Shown: piece after piece, positions 14,267-25,445 of the stretch
Position numbering within the stretch: position 1 is the stretch's first letter
Layout of the letters: every line of letters starts with the position of its first letter
DNA from: Rhynochetos jubatus
Taxonomy: Eukaryota > Chordata > Aves > Eurypygiformes > Rhynochetidae
NCBI GenBank assembly: GCA_027574665.1
Contig: CM050690.1
Coordinates: 72,583,433 to 72,647,432 of the forward strand
Length of the DNA: 64,000 nt
Reading direction: 5' to 3'
Notes under the pieces: model-generated
Databases searched by the model: none
What the model was told of the DNA's origin: nothing
What the model saw: the letters and a program-made list of their open reading frames with translations, nothing else
Program-made: the position numbers and the translations under genes

Positions 14267-14286
14267 GGGGGGGGGGGGGGGGGGGG
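14267..14286 (+). repeat. G20 homopolymer
   Basis: Twenty consecutive G on the + strand, followed by CGCG. It can form G-quadruplexes in DNA or in the nascent transcript, and its true length is unreliable because such runs are hard to sequence. Confidence 0.95.
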
Positions 14287-14659
14287 CGCGTTTGCTTTGT
14301 AGCATGTGGTTAAATTAAGAGCTATGAGTGTTTTATGAAGAAGAGGGAAAGAACGGTGAGGGGATCTGATTTCCAGTCAACACCCGGTTGTTTATTCCCA
14401 CTGAAATGCGTACAGCTGACTGGCGGGGACCTGGGGGACAGCCTTTTCTTACACAGGAGATGGTGACCATGCCATTGGAAAATGAGCAAAAGAAATACGT
14501 GTTTGGGTACGTTCCGAATGGTTTTGTTGTCTTTATTGTGGTTGCGTTCTGCCATCCATGTTCCGACGGAGCAACAATTTACTCTGCAAGTGCTTTTGGT
14601 TTCAGTGGGAGTTCAAGGGGAATCAGATGGTGCTTGCATTAAGAGCAGTGAAGTCTTCC

Positions 14660-14860
14660 CGCTTTCTGCTATTAAGTGTTTTGCTATGCAAATGAGTATT
14701 TGAGAGTGGGTCAGTTAAGAATAAATTTGGGAATTTTTTTTAAGAAGGTGTGCGATAGGAGTGCTGAGGAATGCAGGCTAGGTGCAGCGTGTCGTAGGCC
14801 TTTGCATAACTCACATTCCGAAAAGCTTTTGCGAATCATTAAACGCAATTTTATGAATGC
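14660..14860. promoter_or_regulatory. Possible intronic regulatory block with octamer and TEAD-like motifs
   Basis: It contains a perfect octamer ATGCAAAT (around 14687-14694), a second TTTGCATAA (about 14802), and GGAATG / CATTCC TEAD-type cores (about 14769 and 14813) within 130 bp. Such clusters are common in conserved intronic enhancers, but conservation could not be tested. Confidence 0.2.
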
Positions 14861-16079
14861 ATTGTTAAATTTATTGGAGAGTCTGCTTCCAGACTGGGTT
14901 GAACAATGGGATACTCGGAGTGGCATCTTGTGAGGAGCATAGATGGTCGTCGTTTCAGCCTGGGCTTGGCTGGGGGAGGGAGGGATTGTATTTCTCTGTT
15001 AATACTGTTTTCATTATGGGTGCAAGGTACTTTAGAGCAATAAAACCTCTCTGGAGTATTTTTATGCTGTACCTCAGTTGTGGTTTTTTAAATAGATAAA
15101 TATAGTTGATTCTTGCCCCTGCATTTAACACGGCGTCTCATGTATCACTCTAATTAATCTCAAAGTATTCTCTGTCCTGACATGTCCTGTTATTCAGCAG
15201 GAGCCTGGGCATTTATCGATGCATTGAGAACCCCAGTTAAACCTGTTGGGATAGTGCCTGTGTGCATGACTTTCACATAAACAAATGACCCACAGGTGTA
15301 TATGTTTTCAGGCTCAAACTTTCGGGTTACCTCTTAAGAAACCCAATTTGTTTTTCCTGTTTCTCCTACCTGTGGTCTAGGAGCTGCGTAACATTATTAT
15401 TTTTCACTTTGTTATTAAGATACTGGTGTAGCTATTGACCTCCTTGTTCCTGTGTCTGAAAAACGTAGCCTTGCACTGCATTTAAAAGTTTTCAGCATAA
15501 GGCCTCAGTGATCAGGTTAAAAAAAAGCACATTTTCTTCACTTAATAAAGGCTCTGATAAACAACGTTGGCCTAAAATCCGCAGGTTGCTGCTACAACCC
15601 TTGGGTTTGCCGATACATTTAGCAGTTCCCCTTCTCAGAAACAAGCAGCAATCTGTATATGCTTTTCACAGTTTGGCATGAAATTTTAATCATCTTTGCT
15701 ACTTGGGCATTTGCGTACTGCGAGAACGTTACTTGCGTGCAGAACAGATCCAGTCAGAAATAGCTGATGCCGTGCCCGGTGACCACAACGCATAGCCCAA
15801 AATCTGCCTCCAAATTGTGCATTTGGCTGTCCTGCAAGCTTGAAGACTTCCTCAGGTTTCTCACAATTCTGTTATCCTGTCCCTTCCTCTCTCTGACAGA
15901 GCCCCAGCAATCGCCTTGCGTGTCTTGCTTGCTTGTGTGCTTCTCTCTTTCCTTTTTCTCTCTGCTGGTATCTGCTGCGCTTGTGTTTCCTTGTGCCGGT
16001 GGGACTCATGGGAACTAGTTTTTGGTTTGCATTTCGCATTGCTCTGGTGTTTGTAAAGCACTTTTTGGACAAATATTTA

Positions 16080-16235
16080 TAATCATTAATAAACGAAAAA
16101 GAAAGGTGTCCTAAATATCGCTTATTACCTTGCTTATACTGAAAAGTTACTCTCTGTGATGGGTAAATTTATTATTTACAGTCTGTACAACAGCTGTCCA
16201 ATAAGAAATATTTGATTGACAGCTGATAATTTGAA
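16080..16235. promoter_or_regulatory. Possible intronic enhancer with PBX-MEIS and E-box motifs
   Basis: About 500 bp before the PDZ2 exon lies an AT-rich block with TGATTGACAG (16213-16222), the consensus composite site for PBX with MEIS/PREP factors. A CAGCTG E-box overlaps its end and another CAGCTG, followed by a CCAAT, lies about 30 bp upstream. Spacing of such sites suggests a regulatory element, but motif matches alone are weak evidence. Confidence 0.25.
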
Positions 16236-16731
16236 GCTGGCGTTTTCTTTCCTATGTCTCAAGTCCTACAAACCCCTCTGGAGAGGGAAATGCTGCTGTG
16301 TGATGCCAGACTGTTCCCTGCTGCAACAGCAGCTGCGCTACCCAGTGTTCAAGGTCCCCCTTGAACAGTGTCTTGCTTCTCTGCAGCCCTGCACAGCTCA
16401 TCCTTGAGTGTTGGCGAAGGGGTTTGAGGCTGCTGGTTGCTTCAGGACAGATCAGGGCATTGAAAGCAGCACCTCTGTGTGGCTCAGAAAAGCTGCAAAA
16501 AGCCCTGCAAGGAAATCTCTACGTGCTGACCCTGCTCTGTGCTGCCTCCTCCTTTCTGCCTCCTTCGCTTGGACCACAGCTAACACTGCAAAGCTCAGCA
16601 AAAACACCCGTATAGCTTGAGCTATACAGACGTGTGGTGATGGGCAGCAAATAGCTCCCTCCTGTCCCCTCCCAGCCCCTCTCTCAGTGTCCAAATCCAA
16701 ATTCAAGGACTCTCTGCACGTTTTCTCTCAG

Positions 16732-16874
16732 CGAGAAGGTTGCCGCATATGGAAGATGCATATCCTGAAAGGGACGGACGGGCTGGGAATCCAGATAACG
16801 GGAGGCAGAGGGTCGAAGCGGTCCCCTCACAGCATCATCATCACTCACGTGGAGGAAGGCGGCTCTGCACACAG
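16732..16874 (+). CDS. PDZD2: PDZD2 exon: first half of PDZ2
   Basis: Acceptor TTTTCTCTCAG, donor CACAG/GTGAGG. Residues 135-181 plus two bases of an Arg codon. It opens with REGCRIWKM, then the carboxylate-binding loop GLGI (residues 151-154), the strand IQITGGRGS and the turn VEEGGSAH. An alternative AG 44 bp upstream (16685-16687) was rejected because it would break the reading frame set by the preceding phase-0 intron. Together with the next exon this is a complete PDZ domain expected to bind C-terminal peptides of partner proteins. Confidence 0.96.
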
Positions 16875-17486
16875 GTGAGGTGACAGCGGTGACTTCGTGG
16901 GAGAGGGTGCGATGGAGTGTACACGGCCATCCCTGTTAGCCAGGCTCATGGGAGAGGGGTGGGAGTTTTGCCCTCCCATTGTGTGAGGGTGACAATATGT
17001 CATTTTTAGTTTAAAAGCTTATTATTATGATTGGTCACTGAAGCTTCTTCCAGCATGTTTAGTCTGAACTATAGGCAGATGAAATGCTTGGTGATGGAGT
17101 GTAAACCCAAGGAGCCTGGTAGCTTGTGGGGCTTTTTCCCCAAGTCCCTTTTTGGAAGATGGGCTATGGGATCGACAGTGGGTGAATGTGGGTCATGCAC
17201 CCTGGGGTGCTCACTGCCCTGCACCCTGATGGGAGGGAAATGGGGCTCAGTCCTCCTCCCTGACTGTCTGCGGTGGGGCACAGAGGAGGTTTGAAGGGTC
17301 TCAGCCCTCTGAAGTGGGTGAAACGACTCTGGTTATAACACTGATTTCCTGGGGGCACCTTTCTGAGCCACGTTTCAACCTTAGCGTCAGCCAGGTCACA
17401 CGTTGCATGTGCCTCCATGTGCCACCAGAGCCCGGCACCGGGGAAGGACTGCCCTGCAGCTCCATGTTCCCGCTCTTTTTCCACAG
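16875..17486 (+). other. PDZD2: 612-bp phase-2 intron inside PDZ2
   Basis: A short intron that splits PDZ2 in an Arg codon just before DGRLTVGDE. Nothing beyond ordinary intronic sequence and the splice signals is visible. Confidence 0.85.
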
Positions 17487-17619
17487 GGACGGCAGGCTGA
17501 CGGTGGGTGACGAGCTCCTCACGATCAACGGGCAGTCGCTGGTTGGGCTTTCCCACCAGGATGCCGTGGCTCTCCTGCGCTCGGCTGCTGGCCTGGTGCA
17601 GCTGGTGGTCGCTAGCAAG
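17487..17619 (+). CDS. PDZD2: PDZD2 exon: second half of PDZ2
   Basis: Acceptor TTTTTCCACAG, donor AAG/GTACAG. Residues 182 (split) to 226. It encodes DGRLTVGDELLTINGQ, then GLSHQDAVALLRSA, then the last strand VQLVVASK. The His at the first position of the second helix (in GLSH) marks a class-I-type ligand preference, for ligands ending in S/T-x-hydrophobic. The domain closes at the exon end, which is phase 0. Confidence 0.96.
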
Positions 17620-19641
17620 GTACAGTCCTCCCCTTGGTGGTCTTCTGAATGTGCATCCACAAGACCTTGTGCAGGTGCTGCATGGAAAGGGCATATTTTT
17701 GATAGGGAATCACATCTGCACATTTGCTCCCCTAAATTTAACGCACAGCTACGGGAAATACATCACTAGGTGCCATAAATCTGTAGCAAGTCAGCAGGGT
17801 ATAGACCTACTTAATGATTTGCTTGCATTGTCACTGTCATTCAGTGTGCAAATGAGTCTGTATTTATTCATGCAGACGTTACTTAAGTTTTGGCCAAAAC
17901 CATATTCTTAAAATATATGCTAAGGAAAGCAAGCTGTTGTCAGCCTCTTCTGCTTCCTGCCTGCGTAGCCTCCGTAGCTCTCATCTCTTGTCCTGTCCGT
18001 GCGCCTGAGGTCTCTTGATGATGATCTCTTGGCTTGAGTTCCTTATTTTGTCCTTGTTAATAGCTTGGAGTGGAGCTCTTGCAGATAAAGGAGCATGAAA
18101 TTTCAGGGAAATGAGAGTGGAATTCATTTATCAGTCGGGCTCTTCATTCTGCTTTCATCGCAGGAGAGGTTGAGGGTGTATTACACAACATTTTATCCTT
18201 TGTTTAAGAAGATCCTGCCCACTTCCGTTTGCTCTCCTCCCTGGCCCACAGCCTGCTCTTCCCCTGCTTGGGTTGATGCTGGCATTTGGTGGATGGCCAG
18301 CTGGCTCCCAGAAGCACCCAGGGTCTTAAAGGAGAACCTTCCCTGCAGGTTGGCGCCATCAGGGCCTTTGGGGTGGTGGCAGGAACATCTTGGGCCAAAG
18401 GGACCGCTCATAAAACATGTGTTTCCAGATGAACCATGACACGTCAGCAAGCCGCTGTGTCTGTGTTTTTAACATTTTTCTTAGCTTCACCTTCAGGTTG
18501 CCCCAGCCAACCTGGTGCAGGTTTCTGCAGGTTTAATGTCTGGATTCTGTTGTGGCTTCCAGGGGTGCTTTATACTCATGTTTTTCGAGAATAGGCTCTA
18601 TCGCACCATATGCAAAGTGAAGAGCCTGCAACTTCTCTAATGTTGCAGTAAGACAGTGAAGTCTAACTGTGCTGAAGGTGCATTTTTTATTTCCTCTAGA
18701 CGATTGGACTCTCTGCCAAAGGCAGTAGACTGCATAAATTTCTCCTTAAAATTACTTCCTTGTTCGTGTGATGACTGCATCATAATAATCATCACGAATG
18801 AGCTTACAGCATAAAACTTCACGTTCCTGATCAGGCTGTGAATCTGTTTGGCCTGTGCTGTGTGCGCTTGGACAGTTTTCACGTCCCTGGGAGGAGGATT
18901 TGGAAAGGCAGGCAGTGGGGAATCCAGCCTGTGCCGTGTTTCAGGCTCTCTCAGGAAAGGTGTAAATAGGTGAAGTGTTCCCCAGCAGCTCCCTGTGGGC
19001 ATTATTTGTTGGTTGTGGGAATGCAACCTTGTAGTTTGGCCTGGTGAGCACTCCTGAAGGCAGGATTTGGTCTGAAAGCAGTAAAATGAGAGTCTGTCTG
19101 GCCACTGCTTTTGGCTGATGGACGTTTGCCTCCCGGAAAAGGTGCCAAAGACTGGAGACAGATCCTGAAGCATCAGGACTGAGTTGGTACAGGACTGTTG
19201 ATCTTGTTCTCTTAATTAGGGTTGTCGGTGTGTTACCCTTATGCATGTAGTTAGATGAACTGTGAAGGGAGCATCCACAGGGAGGGAGCAGGAGCACAGA
19301 ATGTGATTTGGGATGCAATGAAATGAGTAATGAGATCTGTAAACTGAGTCTGCTCACAGTGACATTTAATAAACCCAAAGTGGGGAGGAGCAGGCTGCTG
19401 GAAACACTTCTTTTAAATTCTCCTTTACAAAGTCTGAATGTTTTAGTGGTGTATTGGCCTATGTTTACTATATATGCACTTTAAAGCCAGGTCTGCTTTT
19501 TATAACTGGACCTTTAAAGTTTGAGCACATGGAAGTGTGTAATGAGGGGAGGATTACCAGGAAGCTCTCACTGGACAGTTTCACCATGGCTTTGGTGGTT
19601 TTCTGCACATGATGTAACATATTTTCTTGTCTCTCGGGTAG
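17620..19641 (+). other. PDZD2: 2.0-kb intron after PDZ2
   Basis: Phase-0 intron. No repeat element, RNA gene or exon recognised. Open frames on the minus strand (up to 178 codons) show no family resemblance. Confidence 0.75.
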
Positions 19642-19809
19642 GAATCTGCTGAAGGGGATTTTCTGAAGTACCCATCTACCAGTTTGCCAGACCTGCTTAG
19701 CACTTGCTCCGTGCAGGACGCTGTCTCTTGCACTGACAATAAGGAAAACGAAGAGCCAGAAGAAGAAGATGTGAAAGGAGTGAATGTGTCTCCTGAAGAA
19801 CTGGTCGCT
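19642..19809 (+). CDS. PDZD2: PDZD2 exon: acidic linker after PDZ2
   Basis: Acceptor CTCTCGGGTAG, donor GCT/GTAAGT; 56 full codons (residues 227-282), phase 0 at both ends, so it could be skipped without a frameshift. It opens with ESAEGDFL and carries SLPDLLS followed by TDNKENEEPEEEDV. The human protein has a similar ENSAED..SLPDL..TDNEDQE order at this place. No fold is expected; it is an acidic, Ser-rich linker. The polypyrimidine tract is weak, so the exact acceptor is slightly less certain than for the PDZ exons. Confidence 0.9.
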
Positions 19810-20575
19810 GTAAGTGTGACTTCGGTGTGACGATTTTACTCTCTCCCTTGATGCCCGTTTGCGTCTGCCACGCTCTCCTACAGCCTGACACGTAGCAGGT
19901 CCTCGGGATGGGGCAATCCCACCCAGCCCTTCTTTGTGTGGGGCGTGGGTGACAAGCTGAAAAGGGGATGGCATCTACCACAGCATCTGCCATCTACGCT
20001 ACTGCGCAGCAGCAAAGCAGCAGCACAGGGAGCAGGAGCTCTCGTCCTCCAAGCTATGTGGCAATCACGGTTTTGTTTTTCTCTCTGCCGCTGGACAGTT
20101 TTCCACCCACTCCACTGCTTCTGTTGGATCTGATGCAAAGTCGCTCACAATGCTTACGCCGTAACACGCTCTTCTTTCCCCTCCTTTTGTAACCAGACTT
20201 CTTTAACAGTTTATGATCCAAGTCTTCGAGTTTTTATTTGCTCTGTTGAAGCCAACAGACACTTTTCTGGGGAGGGATATGAACTTCTGGCTGTGAACCA
20301 TAACTGAAGTTCTGCTGAATAAATGCTGCCAGTTGATAATCTCACTTGCATTCCCTTCAGGCTGCATTAAGCAGAGATTAAATGGGTTATTGTTATTTAT
20401 ATGTAATGTGGCAGCTCTCTGAAACTTCATCGGTGTTCTAGGCCTCTGTTGTATTGTACCAGCAAAGAATAAACTGATGTTTGCTACTCTGAAGAGCTCG
20501 CAGGCTGGTTTTCCAGCAAGGGAAAGCAGGTGGATTCACTTGAAGCTTTTATCATTTTTATCTACTCTTACGTTT

Positions 20576-20589
20576 CCCCCCCCCCCCCC
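20576..20589. repeat. C14 homopolymer
   Basis: About fourteen consecutive C, followed by a T run. The length is likely to be unstable and may be misassembled. Confidence 0.85.
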
Positions 20590-22776
20590 TTTTCTGTGGC
20601 AATTATAATAAATCTCTTAAACCTCTGGACGGCTCAGACGTGACACTCGTTTGGTGATCTGTTTTGATTTTGTATTCTTATTTTCCCTTTTCTGAGCAAA
20701 AGACTGCTTCCCAGGACGAGTCTCACGCTGCAGTCTAGCAGATGCTGATGTTCATACCTGCCTCTTATCTGACTTTCTTTGAGCCTGTGCGTATAGCAGT
20801 CCTCACTCTCACTTGTCTCTCTACTGTGATAAGTTTTGTTATTGCTGCATTATCTTCTCTTCTGTGTGCCAAGGTGCCTTTTAGGGGGGAGGAAGGGAAA
20901 AACAAATAAATCAGGGATGCTTAGCACACTGATGAAGGTGTAGTGTTTGTGTGCTAACTCAAGTGGGCACCTAAGCATTCTTTTGGCTGTCAAAATAGTT
21001 TAAATTCTTCTATATATCATGTTTCAAATTCTTGTGATTTTTCATAAGGCTGTGACTCAGTAACTTTTAAACATAAAAATCAATTTTGTCCAAATTATGT
21101 GTGGCTTCAGGTTGCAGCTTGGCAGTGGTCCAGTGACTCTTTCAGCACACACTAGGAGCTATTTGTCACTTGGTTTGCTCCTGACTTTGCAGCAAGGCTC
21201 TGCCTGGCTTTCAGAGATGGCTTTTTTTGTCATGTGTTTCCTTTCCAGATTAATGTAATGCTAGGGGAAGCTTGAGGTAGCTGAGGTGCACGCCCCCATA
21301 AAGACCCAGCTGCACAGGGCAGCCCAGAGCCCTGCGGCATGGATGTGAGCTTGGAGCCTGCCCCGGTGTCCATCCCGGTGCAGGCTGGTAGCCTAATTCA
21401 GAGCTGGTTTGATTTGCCTGCCTATCTGGCGATAGCTCTGGGCTTTCATAGTGTATCGCTGGGAGATGCAGCGAAATCGCAGAAATCTGAGAACAATAAG
21501 CACATCAGAAAAATAGCAACAAGATTATTTTTTTCTTTTCTCTGTTTCTATTAATGGGGTTTTTTGGTGTTGTTGTTGGAAGGGATGTAATGCTGAGAGA
21601 TGTAATAAGTTATTGCTGACTCTCAGGCCCTCTTCTTTTTTTTGCTTGAGCTGCTCATAAAATCCTTCCTCTTCTACTCCAAAGCACAGAATGTCTTTGC
21701 ATTCCCCTTGTAATTGCTTTCTCAGCCTCGGGAGTGCAGATGGGCTCTCTATGGCCCAGGCTGGGCAGTCTGTGCAGCGTAGACCCCTCAGCTTTACCCA
21801 CAGCCTGATCCATCCTCATCAGATCAGAGCAGCCTGTGCTGATCTGGTCTGTGCAGATCCTGCATACCGCCAGGCAGGATGTAGGAAGATAAATGTATGG
21901 AAAAGATAGACTTCACACGTGGCTTTTTTCCACCTGGCAAGCTGGGTGGGGGGAGGGCTCATAGCAGAGCTTAGGAGCTGATTGCAAGGTCAATATGAAC
22001 ATGAAGCATCACATTATTTTTTTTTTAAATATATGCATATATGTGTAGTTATATAAATTTTTGAAAAATTGCGTTGGAAATTACTGTCCTTTTGCTGCTC
22101 CCACTCTCTTGATGATACTCAAGTGTCTTCTCTTTCTCTGACATATATATTCCATTATATTTATACTGTAGATGAGGGATGACCGTGTGCCTGATGATTA
22201 GAGCAGGGACTTGCTGGACCGTTTTTAATCTGTGCTAATACAGTTGTTTTACACTTCCAGGGTGGGTGGTCCTCAGGGTCTGGACCAGATAACTGAGACT
22301 GTGGTCTCAGTTTAAGCATCATACTTCTTAGGTTTGAAACCGATTCTCAACCCAGCTCTGGCCAGGAGTTACCTTTCTCACCTCCGACAAGAGGTTAATG
22401 AATTTTCTTGTTTACTCTGCAGGGCTTTGTAGAGACTTAAAAGGGATGCTGTCAGGTGCTGGGTGGTTAGGTAACCCAACAAGTAATTCAGAGTGATTTA
22501 TCGTCAGCTGAGGCTTCACTGTCCGTTTTCTGACCGGCACGGTGTATATCTAATTCTTGAGCCGTTGTAGAAGACACCACAAAACATGCAGGAGCTCTGA
22601 CGGTTGTCTAAGGTCATCTTTCACTAACTTCGCTGTGAGTATAGTTCAATACTGAGTATTCAGAACCATAGTTTATAGACCTGGTGGACTTGCTGTTAAT
22701 GCCTTAGAACCTGATTGCTTAAAGGCTGAACGAGGCAGAAAAAATAATCATGTGGATCTAAGGTGTGTATTAAAAT

Positions 22777-22917
22777 CTCCATCCTTGTAGTTATATAGAA
22801 CTCAGCTGGACCAGGCCCTGAGGAACCTGATCTAAGTTGTCTCTGCTTTGAGATGGGGGCTGAACTAGGGATCCCCAAAGGTCGATTCCAACCTGGATTA
22901 CTGTATGATTCTGTGAA
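22777..22917 (+). mobile_element. CR1 LINE 3'-end fragment, plus strand
   Basis: The segment reads like the terminal part of an avian CR1: a 'CTCCATCCTTG' block, 'GGACCAGGCCCTGAGGAACC', 'TGCTTTGAGATGGGGGCTGA' and the end 'AGGTCGATTCCAACCT', followed by GATTCTGTG. Avian CR1 copies are nearly always 5'-truncated like this. It is moderately diverged, so it is an older insertion. No coding potential. Confidence 0.8.
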
Positions 22918-25101
22918 AAAATTAAAAATAAAAGAGAAATAAATCTCTTTTCTGGGGACTGGATGTTACAAAATTTCCCTGTGTTTAAGTTCTTCAAAAC
23001 TCTTTTTAAGTTTTGCTCCAGTGTTTCCAGCCAGGGATACTATAACCTGAGCTAATCAGCTTCCCCAAGACACAGCAGAAGGGTTTAGTGGCACTTAAAA
23101 ACTGTAATTTAAGGGAAATATCACGTTTAAGTCTTACTTGAAAGTTCATTTGTTGTGTTTCATTAATAAAAAACTCATAATACATTTAATTGGAGCTCTG
23201 TTTTTACACAGTCTCGTTACGTAACGCCCCGTTTAACATGAAACATCTCTAAAAGCTCTAGCTTTAATAAAAGTTGTGCTTCAAGGCAGAAACTGATTAC
23301 ATTAATATCCTTAAAGTGCATTTCTTTCAGAACTAGCTTGGCCAAAATGTTCCTTAACTTCGAAATACTGGGCCACAGAGTCATGTAGTACTAAGTTGTC
23401 CTGAGGCACTTCAGGGATTTTAAACTTCCCCCCAGATCTGTATTTTGCCTTCTGTAGTTGACATTTCTATTTTAAAATGTCATTATTTATGTCCAAGTGA
23501 AATAGGATGATACGATAGTATTTGCCTTTGATGATTTATTTTTAATTCTAATTCACTTTTCCTAGTATTTCTGTTGCTTGAAGTTGAATCTGTCACTATT
23601 GCTGGCTGGTGGAGCAACCTGGGAAATGAACTCTAAAGAGAAAGCAGGTCTGCCAAGAATTTGCAAAGTGTCTGATGAATCTGGGGCATTTTGGGTCCCC
23701 AGACAGAGGCACGTGCCATTCTTAGTTGCTTCTGGAGGTTTTTGCCTTTGTTTCTGGTAGTGCTATGTTGTTCAATATATGATGATCCAAGTGCTTTATT
23801 TTTGAAGTGTTCAGCTTCAGTGACCGGCTTCATATTAATGGCTTGAAATTCCCCAAAATCACTAAATACAAGAAGAGGGTGTCTGCCTTGGGAAGTTTGG
23901 ATCTGTAGTTGCTGGAGGCAGGGAGGGAAGGCTGGGGACTGTTGCTCTGTACTGTACTTAATCTTGTGCTCTCCCCTGGGTATCTGCCCCTGGTGATGCT
24001 GGAGGCAGGTGCCTGAGCTGAGTCTATTTCGTGCACAATAGAATTGTACAAAAGACAAACTTCTTATTTGGGAAAGGAGGTCATCATTTATCCCTACCTG
24101 TTGGGGGGGAGATGGGAAGGGAGGCGATTTGCCTCCTCATGCCCTAGCCCACCATGCAGGCAAGCCCTGGGGACACAGCCTGCAGGCCCTTTTGGCTCAC
24201 ATTTAATATTTTGCATGGGCCTGAAGTGGTTGATGGGTACCTTCACATGAGGTGCGGGCGCGTTGCACGCGGAGACGGCAGGGACCCGGCAAGAGGTCTT
24301 GATCCTTGCATGAGTAACAGCAACAGGATGTTAAGGGTTTCTTGCATGAGCTGGGTTTCCTTATCCCTGCCAAAATTAATTTGTGTGTTTTTGCAAGACA
24401 TGCAGCTGAAGTGGATAAATAAGCCCATTTTGTGAATATGAAGAAATGCATTTGTTTAGGCCACCTCCCTTAGCATTTTCACTCTTCATCTGAGCCGTAG
24501 GACCGCTTAGTTATTTTTTTTGTCGTGGGCCTTTCTGTCTTACCAGGGGATCCATATGTGATTACCTGTAGCCATGCAAGTCTAATAAGGAACAGAATAA
24601 CAATGCCATAATTTTAAAAACACTCTTGGGGTCAAAAGTTCTTCTGGAAGCACTGAGAGAGAATTTCAGAGAAAGCATTAGCACTGAGAAGGAACAGGAA
24701 GCATAACTCAACAATTAAATGTGTGCAGAGCGCAGGGAGGGACCCTTGTTACTTGGAGGACTGGAGCCTTCATTCCCATTAGGGCACTGCAGTCTCGAAA
24801 GAGGTTGCTGAAGCACAGCTCACTCCTCAGACAGCACTGCATGGCTGAAAAACGAGCAAGAAAGAGCTTTTGCTGGCAGAAATCTGCTGTGCAATTAAAT
24901 GCTTTACTTGGCAGTGGGGGGAGGAGGTGAAGACCTTGGTGGTGGCTAGCCTTAGTCCTGGAGAAGGGTTTAATAACTCCTTTCCTCTTCATGGTGAGGG
25001 TTGGCAGTGTTTGCAGATCCTGCCTGGTGCCAGATTGCCCTTGGAAGGGTCCAGCTGCACCTTAGCATGTCTTGTAGCTGCTGCTCGGCTGTAAATGCTG
25101 C

Positions 25102-25445
25102 TGTGGTGGGTTGACCCTGGCTAGAGGCCAGGTGCCCACCAAAGCTGTTCTGTCACTGCCCTGCTCAGCTGAGTTGGGTGGAGAGACAAGGACAGGAGGG
25201 GATCACTCACCCATTATGGTCACGGGCACCACAGGCTCCACTTGGGGAAAAATCAATTTAATTTGTTACTAATCAAATCAGAGTAGGATAATGAGAAATA
25301 AAATCAAATCCTAAAACACTTTCCTTCCACCCCTCGCTTCTCCCCTAACTCAACTTCACTCCCTGTTCTTCTCCTTCTCCTACCAAGGGGTGCAGGGGGA
25401 CAGGGAATGGGGGTTGTGGTCAGTCCACCACACGCTGTCTCTACC
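25102..25445 (-). mobile_element. Avian endogenous retrovirus LTR fragment
   Basis: The + strand begins TGTGGTGGGTTGACC, continues with a GCCAGGTGCCCACCAAAGC block and 'GATCACTCACCCATTATGGTC', then an AATAAAATCAAATCC region and 'GGACAGGGAATGGGGGTTG'. I recognise this order from a common family of avian LTRs. It is most likely read from the minus strand, because the other end in that orientation finishes ...CAACCCACCACA. No internal gag/pol/env sequence lies next to it, so it is a partial solo LTR. The family name and orientation are from memory and need a repeat-library comparison. It is a fossil with no coding capacity. Confidence 0.65.

Larger units (their letters stand above)
3951..16731 (+). 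other. PDZD2: 12.8-kb intron
   Basis: A phase-0 intron between PDZ1 and PDZ2. It holds no recognisable exon. Contents seen: a TA-rich microsatellite (5254-5285), a C12 run (10995-11006), a GTAT/TTTA microsatellite (12227-12256), a minus-strand fragment of an old CR1 LINE (about 12840-12970), a G20 run (14267-14286), a short perfect hairpin (8762-8780), and two blocks with clustered transcription-factor-like motifs (14660-14860 and 16080-16235). The rest is ordinary intronic sequence. Open frames of up to 140 codons occur on both strands but none resembles a known protein. Confidence 0.75.

Noticed and set aside
16685-16731. Alternative acceptor 44 bp upstream of the PDZ2 exon (CTCTCAG ending at 16687)
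   Set aside because: It adds 44 bases, which breaks the frame after the phase-0 exon ending at 3950, while the AG at 16730-16731 keeps it.
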